NCBI RefSeq assembly: GCF_910594005.1
Contig: NC_057819.1
Span: 128,747,669 to 128,811,668 of the forward strand
DNA: 64,000 bases
Reading direction: 5' to 3'
Origin: Cervus elaphus
Taxonomy: Eukaryota > Chordata > Mammalia > Artiodactyla > Cervidae
A program made the translations under genes and the position numbers. Under the pieces are notes generated by a model. The model worked only from the letters and a program-made list of their open reading frames with translations. It searched no databases and was not told where the DNA came from. Numbering within the stretch: position 1 is the first letter of the stretch; every line of letters begins with the position of its first letter. Below, one piece after another: positions 24,301-36,300 of the stretch.

Positions 24301-27300
24301 TACAACTGAGGAAATGAACTTCTCCTTTCTTTTACTTTCTCTCTTTAGAACTGTAGTTACTATATAATATTATGTAAGTTACAGGTGTGTAATAAATGAC
24401 TCACAATTTTTAAAGGTTATACTCCATCTATAGTTACTATAAAATATTGGCTATACTCATGTTGTATAATATATATCTCTTATCTTGTTTCGTTTTTAAA
24501 TTTATTTTTACTTTATATTGGAGTATAGCTGATTTCTAATAATGTGATAGTCTCTGGTGTACAGCCCACCCTTTCAGTTACTGTTTTTTTTTGGCTGTGG
24601 GCCCTGCGGGATCTTCCTCAACCAGGGATTGATCCCGCACCCCCTGCAACAAAAGTGCAGAGTCCGAACCACTGGACCACCAGGGAAGTCCCTCACAGCC
24701 TTCGTTCCAACAGCCACACGTGACCAGTGGCCACGCCATGGACATAGCAGGTCTAAACCATCTCTTGGCAGCCTCCTGGGAGTCATGTATTTGGACCCTG
24801 GTTCCCGTTGCTTCTAGAAGGCACACACAGTGTCAGACCAGGCGAGGTCTGACGGAGCTATGCCACGGATCATAGCTGTGATGGATCATAGCCACGGACC
24901 TAAGAAAGCTCCTAAGAGGCCTGCATCTTTAACGATGGTGCAGTGCCACGAAGAGCAGCTCCCGTTCCTCACAACGGGAGAAAGTCCAAGCCCAGTAAGG
25001 AATACCCAGTGCAGCCAAAAATTAAATAGAACCTTGGGACCATCGAGCGCTGGAATCCCATTCTACAGATTGGAAAACCAAGGCCAGGGGGAAAAGAGGC
25101 TGGCCCAGGAATTCCAGACGCTCCGAGCCTTCCTGCAACAGACAGGGCCAGCTGCCTGGAGCCCCTCAAAATCCTGGTTTCCCATTTCACACCCAATGGT
25201 TTCTTGTTACCCTTCTCTCCCCTACTCGGCACATTGGCAGGAAATCGAGGTAGGACCGAGTCGAAGCTCCACGATCATGCAGCTCTAAGATTATGTTTCA
25301 GCCTGCTCTCTCTGCATCCCCGCCTCCTCGCCTTATAAAAGTTTCCTGGAAACAGCTCTGAGAGGCGGATGCGCTTCCCCAAAGGAGCTGGCTGATGACC
25401 TGGGGATGAGCATCTGACCAAGAACTCGGCTCTCCCAGGAGCCACGCCCCCGGGGCCCCAGCTCCTCCCACATCCGGCGTGGACGCGCTGGCTCCTTAAC
25501 GCCCTTCGGAAGCCTCTGGAGAGCAGTCTCTGGGCTTTTAATTGCCTCTAATACGTAGCCGGGCCTTGTGTAAAAGTACTAAGAAGAACTTTCTCAGCTG
25601 GGTGGCTGGGCTCCAGCACCATCCGGAAAGCAAAGGTGGGGAGGCTGGTCCCAAGGAGACCCGGCCCCTGGGGCTGGGGAGCTCATGAAGAATAAAATGA
25701 GGCTTTTGTGCCAGGGCGGCTCATTCGAGAGCAGGGAACAAAGGGCAGATGAGGGGAAGGGGCAGAACGTCAGCAGCGTTCCAGAGCCACAGGTGTCCAC
25801 CTTGAAGCAGACTTGGACAAGGGGAGGAATTTGGGGATGGGGTTCCAGGAGACCCTCTCCATCACCCTCACTGAAATAGATGCGTGCAGTTGTCGCCACC
25901 CTTACCCCCAGTTTTTATAAAATCATCTTAAAAAATAAGCCCCTTTGATGTTTACATTCTGATTTATTTCACCAAAGTCATTCTCAAAATGCCCACATTA
26001 AGCCCTTCGGTATACATGGCTTCCCAGGTGCCTCAGTGATGAAGAACCTACCTACCAATGCAGGAGATGCAAGAGCCTACGTGAGCCCCTTCTGGATGAC
26101 ATGCTTGTCTTTCTGAGCTTGGTCCAGACTCATCGGGTATAGTCCCTACCCAAACCTGGAATCAGACACTTTCCCAAGGGAGCCTGGTTCCTTTCAGAGC
26201 TCTGGTGGCTCAGTGGTAAAGAATCTGCCTGCCAAGCGGGAGACCCGGCTTCGATCTCTGGGCCGGGAAGGTTCCCTGGAGAAGGAAATGGCACCCCACT
26301 CCAGGATTCTTGCCTGAGAAAAATTCCATGGAGAGGGGAGCCTGGCGGGCTACAGGCCATGGGGTGGCGACGAGCCAGACACGACGGCACACACGCAATG
26401 TAGTGCTCAGACACGGTCCCAGGCGAGGGCCACTCGGAGAGCGGCAGGGTCGAAGTGGACACCGCTTCCCGTGACAAAAAAGGTTTCAGAGGCTGAGACA
26501 GTGACTGTCCCCCATGTCACGGGACTAATCAGATGCCAGTTTTGGGTCACAGGTCACAGCTAGTCCCTAGAGTTGGCAGTTTCCTTTTGGTTACTTGGGA
26601 CATGTGGGCAAAAAAAAAAAAAGACAAGAAAAATCTGGGTGACGTGTCTGGGAGGGCAGGGGCTGGATGGGCAGGCAGGGGAGGAACGCAGAGCACTGTC
26701 CAGAACTGGGGGCCTCCCGAGCTTCCTCTGCTGTCCTCGGGGCCTGTCCATCTCTTACCCCAGGGAATGGAGAGGCCTGGATGGGGAGGTCCAGAGGCCA
26801 CCAGGAGCATCTTCTTGAGGTCAGTATTAGCTCAGCCTGGAGTGTGGCTTTCTCATAAAGCGGAAATGAATCCAGAGTAAATTGTGCAACGTTGTGGTGG
26901 AGACTGTGACCTTTGCCGGTGGCTTGAAGCAGAGGCAAGAAACTCGGGAGGGCAAGGGGCATCCAGAGGATAGATGCTTGCTCCCAGGGCTCCTGCATCC
27001 CCCGCGCCCCCTCTGAGCCAGGCGCTCTGCCCTGAGTGTACTGGGACATGTAAGCCGTGAGTGCACGTCACCCTTCTGCTGGGAGCCCCCCAAATCTGGA
27101 CCGCCGCCTCCTTTCTTGGTTGTTCCCGGAGTGACCTTCACCTGACCCTCACCAGACCCTCCACGTGAACTGAGGGCAGCCGATCCCCGGTCAGCTGGCC
27201 TGTGCCCACCGCCGTCACCTAGGATGGGGTTTGGGTGATGGGGAGGCAGGGGAGACATAAACGAAACCCCAGAGGTCCAAGGACGCAGGAGTGAGTCTGC

Positions 27301-30300
27301 ATACCTGATTATGGCAAAGGTGGGGTGGTGCCCTGCAGCCCTCATCACTCCGGTTTTGGGCATCTCTGAGGCTGGGGGGCATCTCTGAGCTTGCTAAGCA
27401 GTTGCCACCAGGGGAAGCTCTGTGCTGCCAAAGGGGCTGCCATCTCCCCAACCCCTTGCTCCTCTGGGGCTGGGTCTGCAGGTGCAAGGAGCCCTGGCCC
27501 CTCAATCCGAGAAGGAGAGGAACGCGTAAACCGCCTGCACTTCACTCAGCCCTGAGGATGCTGGTCTCAGAAGAGCCCCCTGCTGTGTGCTGGGTGGGCG
27601 GCCAGGTGCAGCCTGAGATCTTGGCTCGTCACTGCCCCTCCTGGGGGCTCAGTGCCTGCGTGTACAAGCTGCTTGCACTCGCTGCCTCCACTAGGCCCCC
27701 ATGAGCTCTCGTGCCCTCTGATTTCAGACAATGGCTTAGTGAGACCTTCTGGTGGCACTTCCCTGCTGGAGCCCAAGATGTTGGCTCTGCTGAAGGAAGC
27801 TAGGGTGGCCCCCTCCCCCTGACCAAGAACTTGGCTCTCCCGGGAGCCCTCACCTGTAGTACTCCACGTAGCTGGTCTGGTTGGCCAGTTCGGTCAGCTC
27901 CTCAGTGACCTCTGTCCACGTGGGCACCCCTGCCATCTGGACAATGATGCTGCCCGCCGTCTGATGCAAGAACTTCAGCGTCTGGAGGTAATCGCCCCGG
28001 GCGGCGAAGATCTCACCCAGCCGGGCGAGGTGCTGTTCCAGGTCCACCTGCATCTTCTGGGTGGTTCCTGACACCTGCGGAGGGGGGGGGCTTGTGAGTC
28101 TGACCTTGGCAGGGGAGGAAGCCGGAGGGGGTACACCGTCTGATTCAAACTGGAGGGCAAGAACTTGGCCTTGAGGGAGTGCTCCACGGGCGCCTCCAGC
28201 CCTGAAGTCATGAGGCTGTGGTCTGGGTGGAGAATGGATGGCAGAGCCTCCCCCTACCTACCCAGCCTGAGGGTCCCTCTATCCGGGGGACAGGCCCCAT
28301 CTAGTCCTAACCAGGACCCGGCCTCCAAGACCCAGTGCCTTCCTAGGAAGACAGAGCCAGATGGGGAAACAAACAAGAGAAGCCATTTTTCTTCCTTCCT
28401 TGAAGATTCTCTCCCAAGTTTAAACACTTTGGACGGTGAGTTCTTGTTGAGGGTGAGGAATAAAACGTTTAAACCAAAGAATCCCTCCGCTGCTACCTGA
28501 CCTTTGGTTCCCACAATAGGCTTTCTCAGCATCTCACAAGAGAAAGGCTTTGTTGCGGAGCGAGCGGCGGCTCACAGCGTCCTGAACCCGAGTCCAGAAC
28601 AATGGGACTTTGAAATGATACAGGCAGATCCGATGCCGCCCGGACACGCACGTGACGGGAGGAGGAAACCGGTGCCTTCTCTGTGCTCACCACCCTCCTG
28701 GGCCCCCACGTCTGCCCCGTGTGGAGTTGAGCAGACCTTGAAGGAAGCATCTCTCCGCTCACAAGTAGAGAGGAGGTCAACGGCGGTGACTGTCCTGGGC
28801 TTGCAAACAAGGACCGTAAGGATTGGAAAGATGCTTCTCAACAGCCCAGATGTAGGGTCCTGGCAGGGCCCTGAGACCCAGCCCAAGAATTCCAAGCACC
28901 GTCCCCCCAGTCCTGCTCTGAGCCTGGGTGCCGGCAAGAGGGGAGGAAGGGCTTGGTTGCTCTGAAACGGTCACGTTTCACCAACAGACACAACTGGCTG
29001 GAATCGGGGAGCGTGTGCTAATCGTTCAGGCAGGCTTCAGCTCCCCAGGTCTGCAGGGAAGAGAAAAATGACCCAGAGCGGGAATTCCCTGGAGGTCCCG
29101 TGGTCGGCGCTCTGCACTTTCACTGCCGAGGGCATGGGCTTAATCCCTGGTTGGGGAACTAAGATCCTGCAAGCTTTGCGGTGTGGCCAAAAACAAACAA
29201 ACAAAACAAAAACAAAAACCAAACACAAAGACCCAGAAGAATGTTTAGAAACTTCCCAGGGTGAGAGCTCCACGGAGAGATGATTAGACCCCACTCCTGG
29301 CAGCAAATGCTATTTCTGCGAGTTAGAGGGGCTTGATAGCAACTCCACAGCCTTTCACATCTGTGCTGTGCTGTGAGTTCCTGGCTCCACAAAAGAGAAT
29401 GGCCCCCTTTGTTGCATTTGATTTTTTCCAGCGTCAGCGGCTTGTTCCCTTTTCTGGCTTGTTCCTGGTTCTTACAAGCTGGTTAACGACGAAGAGATAC
29501 CAAAGTGCAGAGACGCTGGGCACACACGCTGGTAAATTCAACAACTAACCCTCACCCGGACAAACGCTCCTCTTCAATTTAGTAAGGTCACCGGACAAGC
29601 GCTTTGCAGCCACTGATCCAAAGGCAGTGTTCATAAACGTCAACGCTGGCAGCAGAACCCGCTCTGTGTGATGTTTCCGTATTCCTGTATGAAACCTAAC
29701 TCACTTTAGACCACAAGGATGTTAAAAATGCTCTGCAAACTTCTCCTATAAGATCACTTCTTTCCCCTTCCGTAGCTCTAAAATGTTTCACTTCTCTATT
29801 TCTTAAATTCCTCCTTGGAAAAAAATTTAAAAAAGCAGCGCATACACACACACAAGCCAGCAAACATCTGCCAGGCCTTCTTTTCCTCCTGATGTCTTCC
29901 CATAGGAAACCAAACAAAACAGAAAAAAATTAAAATTACAGCGCTGACCCACTTATACCTGCCCCTTCCCCATTCGGCCCCCAGCCCTTAGAGGCTCCGC
30001 ACAGAGCTCCCCAAAGGGAGACAGGGAGGGGGGGACACTCAGAGATGGAATAGGCTCTCCCATGGGGAAGAGAAACTCTTCGGATCAAGAGGGCTGGCTC
30101 AGCTCCCCAAGTTGGGGCGAAGTCAGGGGCAAGCTAGCAGGTGGAGGAAGCTGTTACCCCGGAGGATGGAGCAGGCATTCTCCAGCTGCGGCCCCTGGAC
30201 CAGCGGCCTCGCATCATCAGCTGGGAACAAATTCTCAACGCTGAAGCGGAGAGTCTGGGGACGGGGGAGGGGCCGCCATCTGCGTCTGTCAAGCCCCCCA

Positions 30301-33300
30301 GGGGATTCTGATGCAAGCTCAAGTTTGAAAATCTCTGACCGGGAGGAAGCTCCTTCTCAGAGAGGGAGGGAATGGGGTTTTCTAGACAGGCAGGAGGTGA
30401 AGGGGTGGAGCCTAGGCAGGCTGGGGAGAGGCCCCGCATCTCAGAGCCTGGAGGGGAAGGGCTGAGACCAGACCCCTGGGTTCTAGTACTGAGTTCTGAA
30501 AGGTACCAACTCCCCACCTTGGGGCAGCCACACCAGTTCTTTCACCCAAAGGCATGCCCACAGGCCGGCTGCCAGCTCACACCCGAGCCAGCCGAGCTCC
30601 CAGAGGTGTAGAGTCCCAGGCCGTGGTTTCAAGCCGAGACTCCAACGGGCTTCCCTGATGGCTCAGTCTCAGTGGTAAAGAAGTGCTATGCAGGATACAC
30701 GGGAGATGAGGGTTCGATCCCTGGGTCAGGAAGAGCCCCCGGAGGAGGGCATGGCAACCCACTCCAGGGTTCTTGCCTGGAGAATCCCATGGACAGAGGA
30801 GCCTGGCGGGCTGCAGTCCGGGGGGTCACAGAGTCGGGCATGGCTGAAGCGACCGAGCACCAATGGGTTAGAGGCGCCCTGAGTGAGGTCCAGGTGGGGT
30901 CACTGGATCCAGGGAAAGGATCCACCCACGGCACTCCCAAGTGACCCTTTCTGACCCCCCAAATCAGCTGCCTCAGCACCCTGCTGCCAACCGTGGCTCA
31001 GGGCTCCCCCAGGCCGGGAGGGCGCACACCTGGGCCTCCTGGTCCAGGAGGGGAGCCTGGGAGGGCCCACCTTGCTCTGGCCCAGGTCTGATTTCCCCGC
31101 CCCCGCCCCCAATCAAAGCTTCCACTCTTCCGTGGTAATAACAGTAATATGTATTACTATAGTAATTATAATAATGGCACCATTAGCATAGCTCCCCCAC
31201 CATTTGGAGAGTTCTTTGTAGATTACCAGGCACTTTCACAGGCACCATCTCATTGGCCATCACTCATCTGATATTTGGCCTTCACCCCGCAGATCTGGGG
31301 GCCCTCTAAGATCTGCTGCCTCCTGGGAGCCCTTGTGACTAGGGGTCCTGGGAGCCCACCCCAAGGTCAAAACCAGCCCTGGAGGCCCAGCACAGGGCCT
31401 GCCTCTCCAGGCAGTGGCCCTGGCCCTGGGGCACTCTCAGCATGGGGCGAGGGGCCCAGCCTGGGGGTCCCAGTCCCAGCTCATCTCTGGACGATAAAGA
31501 CATGAAGAATTTGTTTTCCCATCAGGATGGCTGGCGGACTTTCTTCCTCGGTCCCTGGGGGAGCCACAGGTCATTCTGATAATGGTCACAGGTCAGCCAG
31601 TGAAGGGCATGGCTCCCGGGCTTCCCCAGAGATTCTCCTTTGGAGAGTGAGTTCTTCCCCCAGGGGGTCTGGGGCTGGAGGGTGGGGCCCCTTCCACATC
31701 AGAGCAGAAGTGAGGGTAGGGGTCCCCAGGGAGTGAGCCCCGCCCCAGGCCAGGGCGTGCCCAGGGCCCCCTGTGCTGGTCCCCCAGCTTCTCCACCTGC
31801 TGCCGCACACTTGCCCCATCACAGCTGCCCCAGCCAAGGTCCGGACAGCTAGCTCCTGGTCCCCAGGGATGGGCCCCAGCAGGCACAAAGGGTGGACGGA
31901 TGAACTCAGCAGGAGAGCGGGGCCCCTCGTCTGGCCTGTGACCCTTGGCTTCCCAGAAGGACTTTATCTGAGGCCAGAGCCAGGGCGGCCAGCACCCGGC
32001 CACCCCACCCGAAGACCAGCACAGCTGTCTCTTTAAGGGAGCTGGTCCCCGGAGAGCTGGGGGATTAAGGCCTTAGAGGAGCTTAAGGGAGGGGGGGTGT
32101 GATGGGGTCGAGTCCTCCTCCAGAATCCTCTTCCAGCAGCACCGGGATGAAGTCCACACGCTCCGGTTGGGGCCGGATTGAGTGGCTGAGGCCGCCGGAC
32201 ACAATCGGCCGTTGGTTGAGGTCACCCCTCTGCTGGGGACCTGGCCCAGGGTGGACGCCCAGCAGCTGGCGTTTCTGAAAACTGCCCTGGAGCCTGGCTC
32301 CCGGGGCACTGGGGCTGCTGGGAAATCAGCTGGAAAGACCTGGCGCGTGAACGTGAGGAGCAGGTGGGGGCAAGGGCTCTGTTTTCGAAGACCCTGCCTC
32401 CCCGCCCTCGAGGCTCAGCAAGTGGACCACTGCCGTGGGCTAAAAATCCCGCCTCTCCTCCGCATGTCCTTCACCCTGAGCCCCCAGCTGGAGCCACGGC
32501 GCCTGGAAAGCAGGGCCCGAAGCACACCGTGCTGGCTTCGGGGCTCTCCACTTGATTCTGAAGTTTTCCCCTGACATCTCCTAGACCCGACCCACGCCAC
32601 TCTGTACTCAGCGCTGAGAGTGAACACAGAAAACACTGGGAGGGGCTTCCCTGGTGGCTCAGTGGGAAAGGAGCCGCCTGCCGACGCAGGGGACGCAGGT
32701 TTGATCCCTGGGTCGGGAAGATCCCACGTGCTGCAGAGCAACTGAGCCGGAGTGTCACAACTACTGCGCTGGCCCTCCAGGGCCCGGGAGCTGCAGCTAC
32801 GGAAGCCCGTGGGCCCTGGAGTCTGTGCTCTGCAACAAGAGAAGACAGCGCAAGAGAGCAACCCACTCACTGCAGCTGGAAGAAAGCCCTGCAGCAACAA
32901 AGACCCAGTGCAGCCAAAAACAAATAAACCAGTAAAAAACCTGTGTGTGTCGGTGGAGGCGGGGGGTGGCGGTGGTGGGGCCTGATCTTCCACATTCAAG
33001 AACCTCTTGGGCACAGTGCTCCTAAAGGTGGGTAGGATTCGATCGCACGGCCGTCCTGCCCTCCCCCACCCCAGGCCCCATCCACCTTTCTCCTTGGGTC
33101 TATACTCCCACCCCTGCCTGGGGAGCAGACATGGCCTGTCTGCTCCTTGCGGGACCAACCCCCTTGGAGCCGAGCGGGCCGGGATCTGACCGGGGCATCT
33201 GTGGGGACCAGGTTGACCTCGTGGCCTGCGCCTGGCTGCCCGGGACCTTACCAGCACATCAATCCCGGAGAAGGTGTGGTTGGCGTTGTCCAGGGCGTAG

Positions 33301-36300
33301 AGCAGCTGGTACACCCCGTCGTTGGCCTCGCTGTTTCCATAGAAACCCGCGCCCACCGCAGCGCTGTGGGCAAGACCCCAAAGTTAGAGGTGACACCCGG
33401 AGGAGACGGTTTTTTTCAGCATGCTATTTTTGAGTGCCGTTTTAACTGCAGGATGAACTTGAATGGAGAGTATATGAAAGTCCCCGTGGTCTAGCCCCTC
33501 ACTCACACAGACTCTCCCATCATCCACAGCCCCCACCAGAGTGGAACGACTGTTACAACTGATGAACCTATGAGGACATACCATTATCACCCGAAGTCCA
33601 CAGTTTACGGTAGGGTCACTCTTGAAGTATAAGGACATGTGTCTGCCATTGTAGTATCACACGCACTTCCACGGCCCTTAAGATCCTTTGTGCTCTACCT
33701 TGCCACCCCTCCCCGCTCCGCAAACCCTGGCAACCATTCATATGTTCACTGTTTCCATAGTTTTGCCTTTTCCAAATGTCATATGGTTGGAATCATACAG
33801 TACGTAGCCTTTTCATGTGCATTTAAGACTCCTCCATGTCCTTTCGTGGCTTGATAGCTCATTTTTCTTTGAGAGCTGAATAATATCCCATTGTTTGAAT
33901 AAAAACAATTTAGCTGTTCACCTCCCGAAGGGCATCTTGGTTGCTTCTACTATTGTTGTTGCTCAGTCGCCAAGTCATGTCTAACTTTTTGCGACCCCTT
34001 GGACTGCAGCACGCCAGGCTTCCCCGTCCTTCACTATCTCCCACGGTTTGCTCAGATTCATGTCCATTGATGCCATCCACCCATCTCATCCTCTGCCACC
34101 CTCTTCTCCTCCTGATCTCAGTCATTCCCAGCATCACTAAATCTTAGCAGTTATGATGCAAGAGGCTCTAAGCATCCATTAGAGCCGGTGTTTGACTTCA
34201 GCTGAGGGACTCTTTCCTGGCGGTAGGGGAGAGGGGGTGGTCTAAAGTTCTCGCAAGTGTGTTGGCCAGGCAATGAGGGGATGGCTCTGGGCCAGCAGGC
34301 CCTGGCCTGACCAACTAGTTCTACAGCACGTTTTGTTTAGCCCACAGGAAAACATTCCTGTTCTCTAGTCCCGGGGCTTCGAAGGGTGGAAGATCTTGCT
34401 GGCTGGGCCCCAGGGATTCTGATGCTGGCAGTAAGTCAGGGAGGGGCCCAGGAACCCGTATCTTTCGGGCTCCCCAGGGGACCCTTGACACATGTGGGCT
34501 TGGGGACCACTGAAGTCTCGTGAAATCCTTGTAGTGTTGGGGACTTCCCTCTGTTCTCTATCCTTCCCCCACCCCCCCACGCTGCCCATCCTACTGAAAA
34601 GTTCTGGCTCCCAGAAAGTCCTTCTCTTTATTGTGACGTGTGGGCCTGTCTTTCCCGTGGCACACAGGCTTAGCTTCCCTGCAGCAGGTGGGATCTCCCT
34701 GGACCAGGGATCAAACCCATGTCCCCGGCATCGGCGGGCAGATTCTTCACCACTGGAATACCAGGAAAGTCCATAAAGTCCCTTCTTATGTTGAGCTGAA
34801 GCCTACCTCCTTAAACCACATACCCACTGGTTTCTGGCTGTCCTCAGGGCCAGCCTGGAACAAGCCTCCAATTCTGCAAGATGACCTGCTGGACATCTGA
34901 AGGGGGCTCCGTATCACCCTCCTTATCACGCTTCCAGTCAAGCGTGTCCTCCAGACCCTGGTCTACATCTGGTTCCACTCTCTGGGGTCGGTCAGTGCTC
35001 TGAGTGACGCTCCCAAGCCCAGGCGGTCCCTCCAGCTCCGAGCTTGGGGCTAATGCCCTGGGGTCCTCCCTCTCCACCACTGAACCTGTGGTCCACAAAC
35101 ACGCCTGGTTTCGCCCCAAGGACCGCCGCGAAGCCCAGGTGCTCCTCCTTCCTCTAGTGCTGTGCTGACTTTTGTTTTGTTTTAACCAAAAGCAGAACTC
35201 TAAATCCATCTCCGTGAAATTTCATCTGGTTGGTTTTGGTCCAACATTCCAGCCCGAGCAAATCATCTCGAATCTTGCTTCTGTCATTGATTGTATTTTA
35301 TCTGACTCACACCACTGGGGGTCCTCCGAAGAGTCATCGAACAGCCTCCTCGAGTTTTCGTCCCAAACACTGGTTTTGGGGGTTGGGGTGAAGCTACATG
35401 TGTTTACACTTATCTTTTTTCTTTGACAGGGACAGGACCTGCTATGGAATCCCCTGGGAGGCTGTTACAGAATCCTCCTTCCAGGGCGCCCTTGACCCCT
35501 CATTCATTGTGTCTCGGGAAATGGTCCATGGACCGCAGGACACATCACCTGGAAGACCCGTTACAAGTGCAGGTACGGGGGGCGGCCCACGCTGCACCCA
35601 TTGTTATCAGGGTGGTCTGAAAACGTGCATTTTGAAACAAGGTTCCCGTCTGCTTCGTGGGTCTGACACACGCGTGCACGCGCGTGCTTCAGCTACATTT
35701 TGGTGAACCAACACGTAAATCAATACCCTTTGCATTCACCCAGAACTAGTCACCCAGCTTTGAACCCCCTTAACGGCACCAGCCCGGCATCAGAGCTCCG
35801 CGAGACTGCTCCCTCCTCATCCCCCCAGCCTCACTCTGGATCTCTCCTCCTCCTGCTTTCGTTGACTCCTGTCCCTGCCTCCCTCCCTCAACTCAGCTCT
35901 GATCTGAGCTCGACTCCAGCGACCGTAACTGCTGACCTCCATTGCACTCACCCCAGATCCCTCCACCCTGCAGCCCCACATGGCAGGCAGGACAGATGGT
36001 GAACATGATCTAATGGAGAAAAGAAGGCCTTGGGGTGGCGCTGTGGGCCGCAGGGGACGAGTCCCCGGGCATCCTCAGGGCCCAGGCTCACTGGACCCTG
36101 TCTGCCTGTCCCATCCGGAGACAGTGGGTCAAATCCAGCAGGAGCATCTCCTAGAGTGTTTCAGGCTGGCCTGAGGCTTTTGGGAAAACCTTTGTAGATA
36201 CAAAAACACGGAAAAACAACTCCAGGGACTTCCCTGGTGGTCCGGTAGCTAAGACTCTGTGCTCCCAATGCAGGAGGCCCAGGTTCAATCCCTGGTCAGG

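Larger units (their letters stand above)
23954..27853 (-). other. TTYH2: TTYH2 intron 4
   Basis: Contains an L1-like fragment, a CHR SINE, one truncated and one full Bov-tA, and unique DNA at 24700-26000 and 26470-27840. No exon was seen. Confidence 0.75.
28075..33251 (-). other. TTYH2: TTYH2 intron 3
   Basis: Contains a CHR SINE, a MER5-type copy, a Bov-tA, a MIR-like tail near 31180-31270 and a long CHR SINE. Unique stretches at 28100-29070, 29230-30160 and 31300-32640 hold no recognisable exon. Confidence 0.75.

Noticed and set aside
25333..25340. A TATAAAAG box on the plus strand
   Set aside because: It lies inside TTYH2 intron 4 with no gene downstream on that strand; single TATA-like words are frequent by chance.
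32415..33356. A 313-codon minus-strand open frame
   Set aside because: Only its first part is real (TTYH2 exon 3). The rest is read-through into the intron and a CHR SINE.
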